5,185 nt of DNA, from contig JAPOOQ010000434.1 in assembly GCA_026713345.1 (NCBI GenBank), forward strand, positions 1 through 5,185, given 5' to 3'. Shown piece after piece: positions 1 to 5,185 of the stretch; position 1 is the first letter of the stretch; every line of letters begins with the position of its first letter. The notes below the pieces were generated by a model, which was given only the letters and a program-made list of their open reading frames with translations, did not search any database and had not been told where the DNA came from. The DNA is from Gemmatimonadota bacterium (GTDB lineage Bacteria; Gemmatimonadota; Gemmatimonadetes; Longimicrobiales; Gaopeijiaceae). The position numbers and the translations under genes were made by a program.

Positions 1-64
1 ATGATTCGCGATTTCGCACGCATTCGCACTCGACTGGCAGTTGGTGGGGACTTGTTCCACGGAC

Positions 65-73
65 TGTTATACT
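65..73 (+). promoter_or_regulatory. Candidate extended -10 promoter of the thioredoxin-like gene
   Basis: The sequence TGTTATACT fits the extended -10 pattern TGnTATAAT, with 5 of 6 matches in the hexamer TATACT at 68-73. I see no convincing -35 box at 16-18 bp spacing, which an extended -10 element can tolerate. Transcription would begin near 80, giving a leader of about 40 nt before the start codon at 122. This is consensus matching only. The sigma-factor preferences of this organism are unknown. Confidence 0.35.
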
Positions 74-107
74 ACCATGGCCTCACGGGAGGCAACGGGC
101 AGGTACC

Positions 108-113
108 AGGGAG
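108..113 (+). promoter_or_regulatory. Ribosome binding site fixing the start at 122
   Basis: AGGGAG lies 8 nt upstream of the ATG at 122. It is a better-placed Shine-Dalgarno sequence than anything before the alternative in-frame starts (TTG at 41, ATG at 77). The start it selects also puts a signal sequence at the very N-terminus, which the longer forms would bury. Confidence 0.6.
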
Positions 114-121
114 CGGACCGA

Positions 122-904
122 ATGACAGACTACGGAAGAGGGACAGCGCACGGCATCGCCTGGACGGCGTTGGCGACCGTGGCGGTCGCATGTGGAGGCG
201 GCGGCGAACCCGGGCCCGGCAGCGCGAACGAGGACGGCGGCTCTCCCACCCAGTCGGTCCCCCCGTCTGTCCTGTCCGGCGCGGCGACGGGAGTCCAGCT
301 TCCCTCCCCTGACCTCCCCATCACCGAGATCGGCTTCAACTCCGGTTCACCGGACGCCCCCATCAAGGTCCTCGAATTCAGCGACTTCGGCTGCGGCTAC
401 TGCAGACGCTTCCACGCGGAGACCTTCCCAGCCCTGCTGGAGCAATACATCGAGACCGGGAAGGTGGAGTGGAAGTACGTGACCTTCGTGAGCGGCATGT
501 TTCCGAACGGGACGGCCGCCGCCCTGGCCGCCGAGTGCGCCGGCGAACAGGAGCGCTTCCCACCGATGCGCGAACTTCTCTACGAGCGCCAGTCCGATTG
601 GAAGAACCAGTCGAACCCCGCCCGCGCCCTCGAAGCTCTGGCCGTGGAGGCGGGTGCCGACGCGGCGGAGTACCGCGAGTGCGTGGCCGAAGAGCGCCCC
701 CTGCCGCGGATCCGCAGCGGCTACCCGACGGGTGCGCGGATCGGCGTGCGCGGCACCCCCACCTTCCTGGTCAACGGAATGCCCCTGGTGGGAGCTCAAC
801 CCATCGGGATGTGGGCCGACATCTTCACCGTCGTCGAAGCGGAGGCCGCTGCCGCGAGGAGCGGCGCCCGACCGGACTCCTCCTCGCCCGACGCTCGTCC
901 ATGA
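122..904 (+). CDS. DsbA-like thioredoxin-fold lipoprotein (thiol-disulfide oxidoreductase)
   Basis: A 260-residue protein, probably an exported thiol-disulfide oxidoreductase acting outside the cytoplasmic membrane. Residues 11-23 are a short hydrophobic stretch ending in AVAC, with Cys24 as probable lipid-anchored residue. The -3 position is Ala rather than the usual Leu, so the lipobox is weak. A Gly/Pro/Ser-rich linker (25-60) follows. The thioredoxin fold starts near 76, with the redox motif CGYC at 91-94 in the context FSDFGCGYC. The cis-Pro loop GTPTFLVNG is at 211-219. Cys139 and Cys187 lie in the inserted helical region and could form a structural disulfide, since Cys at similar places is common in this family (Thioredoxin_4/BdbD-like). 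The last 20 residues are low-complexity. The start at 122 was chosen for its Shine-Dalgarno sequence and signal peptide. The 3' end overlaps the convergent gene by 80 bp. No DsbB- or VKOR-like partner is visible. The fold is secure; oxidase versus isomerase or reductase is not. Confidence 0.88.
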   Translation: MTDYGRGTAHGIAWTALATVAVACGGGGEPGPGSANEDGGSPTQSVPPSVLSGAATGVQLPSPDLPITEIGFNSGSPDAPIKVLEFSDFGCGYCRRFHAETFPALLEQYIETGKVEWKYVTFVSGMFPNGTAAALAAECAGEQERFPPMRELLYERQSDWKNQSNPARALEALAVEAGADAAEYRECVAEERPLPRIRSGYPTGARIGVRGTPTFLVNGMPLVGAQPIGMWADIFTVVEAEAAAARSGARPDSSSPDARP

Positions 905-2438
905 CCACCTCGAAGTCCTCCTCGTAACCCACTCCATCGGGCGAAGGAAGGTACCGGGACAGGTTCACCTCCGCCCTCGCCAGCTCCCGGTCGAACGCCT
1001 CCATGTCCCGCTTCGACGCCTCCACGGCCGTGTCCGCCGTCGCGTACACGATCGGCCCGAGCTTCTGGTCCTGCAGACGGAGGTTGCGGCGCATCAGCTC
1101 GGCCTCGACGAAACTCTCCCGGATCGCGGGGAAGCGATACCGGAACCCGCTGTCGTCGGCCTCCACGTCGGCATCGAACTCGGCGGCCAGCCGGCCCATT
1201 TCGTCCGTCACGAGCTTGCCGCTCACCTCCTGGTCCTTGAGCCGGGCCCGCACATGACGGATCGCGTCGGCGACCGACAGCCACCGTACCGCCCCGACGG
1301 CGCGGCCGTAGACCAGGCCGAGCAGGAGGCGCCGCACGTTGCGCCGCAGCCGAGCCCGGTTCTCGCCCCGAAGGACTAGTGAACGCAGCACCGGGATCGC
1401 GAAGAAGAGACCGCTGTAGGTGACCGGGACCACCCCCAGGCCAAAGAAGATGAGCGGGTCGGCAGCGCCGGCCCCCACCACCGCCGTCTCGACTCCGGCT
1501 CCCAGCCCGATTACGGATCCCGCGAGCAGGTTGAAACCGTTCATCGCTCCGATTCCGAAGTTTGCGCCGCTGCTGTTGCCGGTGAGCTTCTTCGGATACT
1601 CCAGTCGCATCCACGCCGGATTCGGCTCGGTCGCGCGCACCTTCCCGTGGGCGCTCTTCATGAGCCCGGGGAACGCGTACACCACCTCGCCGCCGGCCGA
1701 GACGCGCGGGTCGCCCCCGTAAGCACCAGTCAGGCGGCCCATCTCCTCGCGGGCATCGTCCAGCGGCAGCGCGGTGTGCTCGACCAGCTCGGCGGTGGTC
1801 AGAACGCCCTTGCGGGCCCTGATGAGCCTCAGCGCACCGCGGTCCTTCTGGACCTGCGTGGGCTGCGGGTCTTCGGGGCCGAAGATGAAGGCGAACACCT
1901 TCTTGTAGAAAGGCGGCTGGGCCTCCTTCGGAAGGCGCCGGGCGTGCCGGTGACCGTAGTAGAGGCTTCCCCGGTTCCAGCCCCGGCCGCCCATGAGCCA
2001 GTGGAGGAGGAAGAAGTCCCCCAGGCCGAATCCGCCCCTCCGGCCCCCAAAGCCCCTGTCGTCGCGGTTGGCCGCCATGGCTGCGATGATCAGCACCACG
2101 AACACGACGAAGTACACGACAAGCATCACGGCGGTCCACACCTTGAATGCGGTCTTGAAGGCCGACCACGCCGCTCTGCGGAAGCGGACCCCGAAGGGCT
2201 CCCGGTCGCGCGCGATCAGTTTCCGGTCGAACTGGTAGAGGAGGTCGCCGGAATCCGACACCTCCAGGTGGCCGCGGAAGGTCTCAAGGAGGCCCTTGAG
2301 GGCGGTCTCGGCTTCGTGCTCCGGCATTCCGGTGGCGGAGACCACGTCTCCCAGGGTGGCGCGACCGCGGAGGCGGCGCAGGGCGGCGGTGAGGGTGGGG
2401 TCGGGCTCGAAGGTGGTGGCTGGGGCTATGTTGCTCAC
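825..2438 (-). CDS. Membrane-associated protein with three winged-helix-like repeats, family unrecognised
   Basis: A 537-residue protein with a GTG start that I cannot assign to a named family. Three segments look like copies of a small winged-helix-like unit: about 14-73, 198-259 and 387-440. Each has helices followed by a beta-hairpin ending in an aromatic signature (LLYQFD at 66-71, VVYAFP at 252-257, FRYRFP at 432-437). Copies 2 and 3 also share EMGRL (232-236 and 413-417). Between them lie a strong transmembrane segment at about 102-123, a Gly/Arg/aromatic-rich stretch at 126-162, and a second hydrophobic block at about 301-355 with one or two more membrane passes. Residues 439-491 are charged and helical, possibly coiled coil. 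The last 25 residues are Arg-rich and lie mostly in the overlap with the convergent gene, so they may be dispensable. The GTG start has only a weak purine-rich sequence upstream (CGAGACCA). The consistent hydrophobic pattern and repeats support this frame over the long open frames opposite it. A role in DNA binding or protein-protein contact at the membrane is only a guess. Confidence 0.8.
   Translation of the reverse strand: MSNIAPATTFEPDPTLTAALRRLRGRATLGDVVSATGMPEHEAETALKGLLETFRGHLEVSDSGDLLYQFDRKLIARDREPFGVRFRRAAWSAFKTAFKVWTAVMLVVYFVVFVVLIIAAMAANRDDRGFGGRRGGFGLGDFFLLHWLMGGRGWNRGSLYYGHRHARRLPKEAQPPFYKKVFAFIFGPEDPQPTQVQKDRGALRLIRARKGVLTTAELVEHTALPLDDAREEMGRLTGAYGGDPRVSAGGEVVYAFPGLMKSAHGKVRATEPNPAWMRLEYPKKLTGNSSGANFGIGAMNGFNLLAGSVIGLGAGVETAVVGAGAADPLIFFGLGVVPVTYSGLFFAIPVLRSLVLRGENRARLRRNVRRLLLGLVYGRAVGAVRWLSVADAIRHVRARLKDQEVSGKLVTDEMGRLAAEFDADVEADDSGFRYRFPAIRESFVEAELMRRNLRLQDQKLGPIVYATADTAVEASKRDMEAFDRELARAEVNLSRYLPSPDGVGYEEDFEVVMDERRARRSPVGRRSSRQRPPLRRR
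845..865. terminator. Hairpin in the convergent overlap, weak terminator candidate
   Basis: The perfect 6-bp inverted repeat GCCGCT (845-850) and AGCGGC (860-865) with a 9-nt loop falls inside the tail-to-tail overlap of the two genes. It could form in both transcripts. There is no U-tract on either side, and in sequence this GC-rich such short stems are common by chance, so a termination role is speculative. Confidence 0.15.
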
Positions 2439-2455
2439 TGGTCTCGGTCGCGTTT

Positions 2456-2475
2456 GGGGGGCGGGGTTGGGGGGG
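2456..2475 (+). other. G-rich tract with quadruplex potential
   Basis: Runs of 6, 4 and 7 G are separated by one C and by TT. The seven-G run can supply two G-triplets, so the tract meets the usual four-run quadruplex pattern on the + strand. It begins 18 bp from the GTG start of the minus-strand gene, so it is on that gene's template strand and gives its mRNA a C-rich leader. The tract is directly visible; any regulatory effect is inference. Confidence 0.4.
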
Positions 2476-2504
2476 AGTACCGTTCAGGGCTGAATACGAT
2501 ATCT

Positions 2505-2533
2505 TTTGTAAGATCCTTTCGGGTGCGCATCAA
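2505..2533 (-). promoter_or_regulatory. Candidate promoter of the minus-strand membrane protein gene
   Basis: Read on the minus strand, TTGATG (2528-2533) and TACAAA (2505-2510) are separated by exactly 17 bp, with 4 of 6 matches to each sigma70 hexamer. It lies in the most AT-rich part of the gap and would start transcription near 2498, giving a leader of about 60 nt that includes the C-rich copy of the G tract. The match quality is modest. Confidence 0.3.
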
Positions 2534-2610
2534 ACGCAACCTTGAGGTGTAGCAGAATCACGGGAGAGGCAACACGGGGCTTCCCGGAGCCCGCCTGGTC
2601 TCTCTTCCTG

Positions 2611-2650
2611 TGATCAGTGTGGGGTGGGGCGGTGATGACCGGTTGATGAT
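2611..2650 (+). repeat. Helically phased TGAT repeats, possible operator
   Basis: TGAT cores begin at 2611, 2633 and 2644, with a further copy at 2647. The first three are spaced 22 and 11 bp apart, placing them on the same helix face. The closest two are embedded in similar words (GGTGATGA and GGTTGATGA). AraC-family proteins often bind direct repeats upstream of their own genes, so autoregulation is possible. The repeat is short and could be chance. Confidence 0.22.
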
Positions 2651-2690
2651 GGCAGCTGTGTAGCCTGCGGGAATTATCCGAGCCCGAGGC

Positions 2691-2697
2691 AAAGGAG
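2691..2697 (+). promoter_or_regulatory. Ribosome binding site of the AraC-type regulator gene
   Basis: AAAGGAG is a near-perfect Shine-Dalgarno sequence, 5 nt upstream of the ATG at 2703. It is the strongest such site in the window and fixes the start of this gene. Confidence 0.75.
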
Positions 2698-2702
2698 TTG
2701 CC

Positions 2703-3563
2703 ATGACCAAGCCAGTATCAACCGGGGATGCGGCCCTCCTGCTGGGCCCGCCATACGATCAACTGACCCCTGTCGACCCCGCGGGTCCCACCCAGGCTCT
2801 CGTGGGCGGTTGGGTGGTGGCCTGGAATCTGGGCAGCAGGGACTGGGCCAGCGCCGCGGACTTCGTCGTCAACCGGGCGGCCGGAGTCTCACTGGCCGTC
2901 ATCCTCCCGGAGAACCACGACCACCTGCCCGTCATCCGCTTGCTGCGGACGATCGAGCAGTCTCGTCCCCAGGCGGTCCTGCCCTTCCACGAAACGCCCC
3001 GTCCACGAGAAATCGCGAGTGTCATCCGCCGTCCACCGGTGAACCTCGCCAGCAGCGTGGCCGAGTACCTGGACTGGCGTGGGTTTTCCGTAGATCCCGT
3101 GACCCGGAGCATTATTCGCCGCACGGTCGAACTCAGCGCGCGCGTCCGCACCATCTCGGCGCTCGCCAGGAACCTCTACCTGTCGCGACGGGCGCTGGGC
3201 CGGCGGTTCCTGAAGAACCGGATCCCGGTTCCGTCGCACTGGCTGCAGATCTCCAGGATTCTCCGCGCGACGATCAAGCTCCAGAACTCTGACGGCACGC
3301 TCTTCAACGTCGCCTGTTCGCTGGGGTATCCCGACGGGTTCTCGCTCAGCAACCAGATGCAACGGCTTTGCGGCTTGCGGCCTCTCGAGGTCCGCGACCT
3401 GGCCGGCTGGGAATGGGTCCTCGAGACCTGGATCCAGCGCGAGGCCGAGAGAGGCGGCATCGCTCCCGCGGTTCTCAGTGCCCGCTCGTCCATTGCGGTC
3501 AAGGCCCGGTCGAGCGAGGAGCGCGAAGACCGGGCCGGACCGGCCCAAGCGGCTACGGTCTAG
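2703..3563 (+). CDS. AraC-type DNA-binding transcription regulator with unassigned N-terminal domain
   Basis: A 286-residue probable transcription factor. The C-terminal half carries both helix-turn-helix units of the AraC/XylS family. The first is at about 150-171, including the signature-like SRRALGRRFLK. The linker helix is at 177-195. The second, at about 200-227, runs from LFNVACSLGYPDGFSLSNQ to the closing GLRP, matching the family's pattern of A...GY.d...FS...k...G..P. The N-terminal part (about 30-110) alternates predicted strands and helices (ALVGGWVVAW, VSLAVILPE, QAVLPFHE). It is not the cupin sensor typical of AraC itself. It resembles a degenerate receiver-like or Rossmann-like fold, and I see no obvious phospho-acceptor Asp. 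The tail after 231 adds about 55 residues, ending low-complexity. The start has a strong Shine-Dalgarno sequence. The next gene follows after 19 bp on the same strand, suggesting co-transcription. The DNA-binding assignment is firm; ligand and targets are unknown. Confidence 0.85.
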   Translation: MTKPVSTGDAALLLGPPYDQLTPVDPAGPTQALVGGWVVAWNLGSRDWASAADFVVNRAAGVSLAVILPENHDHLPVIRLLRTIEQSRPQAVLPFHETPRPREIASVIRRPPVNLASSVAEYLDWRGFSVDPVTRSIIRRTVELSARVRTISALARNLYLSRRALGRRFLKNRIPVPSHWLQISRILRATIKLQNSDGTLFNVACSLGYPDGFSLSNQMQRLCGLRPLEVRDLAGWEWVLETWIQREAERGGIAPAVLSARSSIAVKARSSEEREDRAGPAQAATV

Positions 3564-3582
3564 AGCACGCAGGCGAATCGGT

Positions 3583-5185
3583 ATGCCCAGTGTCCCCCGA
3601 CCGAAGCTCCGTCTGGAGCTGTTCGGAGGCCCTGTGCTCTGGCGCGGCAAGAGCACTGTGAGGGTTCCCCCCTTGCAGGACTGCCTCCTGTCCATCGTGT
3701 TCACCTTCGGAACGAACCGTGTCCCGCGCGCATTGATCCAAAGCCTTCTCTGGGAGCCGGGTTCGGAAAAGGACATCAGACACCGCCTGAGCCAGCTCGT
3801 CTATCAGTTGAAAGGGAGCTGTGGCGCCGCGATCCTCGAGTTCAACCGGGAGCACCTCTGCGTGAACCGTCAGGAGATCTCATGCGATCTCGACGACTTC
3901 GACAGGATGATCGACTCCCGCCAGTTCGAGCACGCGTACGAAATGATCGACCGGGGATTCCTCTCTGCCCTGACCAAGAGGAGGACCGAAGCATTCTCCG
4001 ACTGGGTCGGTGACAAGCGTGAGGAACGGTGCAACCGGCTCAGGACGGCAGCCCGCGCATACCTGGACAGCGCCGAGTCTGCTCGCGACGGAGTGCGCGC
4101 GCGGGAGGCGGGGGAGGTGCTGTTGCAGCTGAACCCGGCAAGGGAGGCCGATCTCCGGCGGGCCATGCGCACTTCCGCCGACAGCGGCCACGTGCGCGAA
4201 GCCGAGACGGCGTACGGGTCTTTCGCAGAGAGGGCTTCGCGTTCCGGGGATTGGGAGCCCGCGCCGGACACTGCAACACTCCTGCAGCGCGTACAGGCGG
4301 AGGCCACCACGGAGTTCAGTGACGGGAGCGGGAGCGAGGACCGGAGGAAGAACACCCGCTGCGTAGGCAGAGACGCAGATGGCTACCTGCTCGCCAAAGC
4401 CGTCATGCGGCAGGAATCGGCCGGGGGTTGGAGGACCGTCGCGGTCGTCGGTGACGAGGGAATCGGCAAGACCCGGCTCGCTGAGCGCGCCCTGCGGTGG
4501 GCGCGTCTCAGGGGATACCTGGTAGCCACGGCCTCCGCGACCGAACTGGAATCCCGGATCCATCTGAACCTGTTGCTTGAGGCACTGAGCGGTGAGCGCA
4601 TCGAGCCCCTGCTCCACGACATCCCGGCCCCATGGAAGGAAACGGTCCAGTCCCTGCTTCCCCGGTTGCGCGAGGAGGGAGCACACATGCCAACCATGCA
4701 TCATCCAGCAACGGACATCCTGCCCAGACGCACCTGCGAAGCGCTCCACGAGATCTTCAAGTGCGTGGCGAAGTCACAGAGAACGGTCCTGTTCCTGGAC
4801 AACTTTCAGTGGACGGACGAGGCCACGCTCACGGCCCTCGACTTTCTGGTCCGGCGGTGGGGTCATGAGCAGTTCACACTCGTCGTGGCCTATCGACCGG
4901 CGGAGGTGCAGGAGATCCTGTCCTTCGATCCGCAGGCGACGATCATCGAGTTGGATGGGCTGGACACCGAGTCGGCGCGGACGCTGGTCGAGCGCGTGGG
5001 CGCACAGGACCTGTCCGACTCCGCAATCGAACGGATCGTCGATCTGGCGGGAGGCAACCCGCGGTTTCTCGTAGACCTGGCGGCGACCTGGCCGACCGAT
5101 GCCCCGCAGTACATTTGCCGCGAGCAGCCGTCCGCGCCGTTATCCGCCCACCGGGCACTTGATCGGCGCATGCGTTCCCTCTCGC
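3583..5185 (+). CDS. BTAD/SARP-like regulator fused to a STAND (AAA_16-type) ATPase, 3' truncated by window end
   Basis: An uninterrupted frame of 534 codons that runs off the window, so the C-terminus is missing. Residues 9-96 resemble the SARP-type winged helix: a LRLELFGGPVLW start, the LLWEPGSE turn and the helix IRHRLSQLVYQLK. Residues 101-237 match a bacterial transcriptional activation (BTAD) domain, which is built of TPR-like helices. A linker of about 20 residues leads to the ATPase. Walker A is GDEGIGKTR at 290-298, with Lys296 as nucleotide-binding residue. Walker B is VLFLDNFQW at 402-410, with Asp406. VVAYRP (434-439) fits the sensor strand, and LAGGNPRFLVDLA (488-500) fits the conserved helix of the same ATPases. 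Relatives usually continue into TPR repeats or another C-terminal domain for signal sensing. Asn407 replaces the second acidic residue usual in Walker B. The ATG at 3583 has only a weak Shine-Dalgarno sequence (AGG at 3571-3573) and lies 19 bp past the preceding stop, so translation may be coupled to that gene. Likely an ATP-dependent transcription activator; its targets are not visible. Confidence 0.85.
   Translation, partial: MPSVPRPKLRLELFGGPVLWRGKSTVRVPPLQDCLLSIVFTFGTNRVPRALIQSLLWEPGSEKDIRHRLSQLVYQLKGSCGAAILEFNREHLCVNRQEISCDLDDFDRMIDSRQFEHAYEMIDRGFLSALTKRRTEAFSDWVGDKREERCNRLRTAARAYLDSAESARDGVRAREAGEVLLQLNPAREADLRRAMRTSADSGHVREAETAYGSFAERASRSGDWEPAPDTATLLQRVQAEATTEFSDGSGSEDRRKNTRCVGRDADGYLLAKAVMRQESAGGWRTVAVVGDEGIGKTRLAERALRWARLRGYLVATASATELESRIHLNLLLEALSGERIEPLLHDIPAPWKETVQSLLPRLREEGAHMPTMHHPATDILPRRTCEALHEIFKCVAKSQRTVLFLDNFQWTDEATLTALDFLVRRWGHEQFTLVVAYRPAEVQEILSFDPQATIIELDGLDTESARTLVERVGAQDLSDSAIERIVDLAGGNPRFLVDLAATWPTDAPQYICREQPSAPLSAHRALDRRMRSLS

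Larger units (their letters stand above)
2439..2702. other. Divergent intergenic region (264 bp)
   Basis: This gap separates two divergent transcription units. No open frame in it looks like a gene. It contains, from left to right, a G-rich tract (2456-2475), an AT-richer stretch around 2490-2515 with a small dyad (ATCTT 2501-2505, AAGAT 2510-2514), a candidate minus-strand promoter (2505-2533), a short GGGCT/AGCCC dyad (2577-2592), TGAT repeats (2611-2650) and a strong Shine-Dalgarno sequence (2691-2697). A clear sigma70-type promoter for the plus-strand operon was not found. Confidence 0.75.

Noticed and set aside
41..121. Longer N-terminus for the thioredoxin-like protein from TTG at 41 or ATG at 77
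   Set aside because: Neither has a good ribosome binding site, both would bury the signal sequence, and a candidate promoter at 65-73 lies within the longest form.
1..312. Plus-strand open frame from the first base, 103 codons
   Set aside because: It overlaps the thioredoxin-like gene in another frame, and its product is Arg/Gly-rich with no domain pattern. Typical shadow frame of GC-rich DNA.
796..2169. Minus-strand open frame of 457 codons in a different frame from the membrane protein
   Set aside because: Its translation is Arg/Gly/Pro-rich without a hydrophobic or domain pattern, and it lies inside a frame that has clear membrane segments and internal repeats.
2501..2514. Small ATCTT/AAGAT dyad as an operator or terminator
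   Set aside because: The stem is only 5 bp, in a locally AT-rich stretch, with no second copy. It is too short to call.
1647..2552. Plus-strand open frame of 301 codons antisense to the membrane protein
   Set aside because: The translation is low-complexity (His, Glu, Gly and Val runs), there is no ribosome binding site, and it mirrors codons of the convincing minus-strand gene.
2577..2592. GGGCT/AGCCC dyad in the regulator leader as a terminator or riboswitch element
   Set aside because: A 5-bp stem without a U-tract or conserved riboswitch-like core. Such stems are expected by chance at this GC content.
2889..3776. Minus-strand open frame of 295 codons opposite the AraC-type regulator
   Set aside because: It spans two genes on the other strand that have recognisable domains, and shows no domain features itself.
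3880..4749. Minus-strand open frame of 289 codons opposite the BTAD-STAND gene
   Set aside because: The opposite strand encodes BTAD and Walker A motifs through this stretch. The antisense product has no recognisable pattern.
4592..5074. Plus-strand open frame of 160 codons within the ATPase region
   Set aside because: It is Ser/Arg-rich and out of frame with the Walker B and downstream ATPase motifs encoded by the frame from 3583.

Overview
This is a GC-rich bacterial chromosomal window with dense genes and no sign of a mobile element, CRISPR array, rRNA or tRNA. The high GC content, the lipoprotein N-terminus with Gly residues right after the lipid-anchored Cys, and the pairing of an AraC-type regulator with a BTAD/ATPase regulator would suit Gemmatimonadota or a similar high-GC Gram-negative lineage. 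That placement is an impression, not a demonstrated assignment.

Left part (about 65-904, + strand): a probable exported lipoprotein of the DsbA-like thioredoxin family with a CGYC active site, preceded by a candidate extended -10 promoter and a good Shine-Dalgarno sequence. Middle part (825-2438, - strand): a 537-residue membrane-associated protein of no recognised family. It appears to contain three copies of a small winged-helix-like unit interleaved with hydrophobic segments. Its 3' end overlaps the thioredoxin gene tail-to-tail by 80 bp.

A 264-bp divergent intergenic region (2439-2702) separates it from the right part. It holds a G-rich tract just upstream of the minus-strand start, a candidate minus-strand promoter, and helically phased TGAT repeats upstream of the plus-strand genes.

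Right part (2703-5185, + strand): two transcription regulators 19 bp apart, very likely one transcript. The first has a C-terminal AraC-type DNA-binding domain and an N-terminal alpha/beta domain I cannot name. The second is a SARP-like winged helix plus BTAD domain fused to a STAND/AAA ATPase module, and the window edge cuts it off. This second gene is easily missed because its reading frame has no stop inside the window. The two probably act together, but no target gene is visible here. The strongest items for follow-up are the triplicated winged-helix membrane protein and the paired regulators with the unassigned N-terminal domain.
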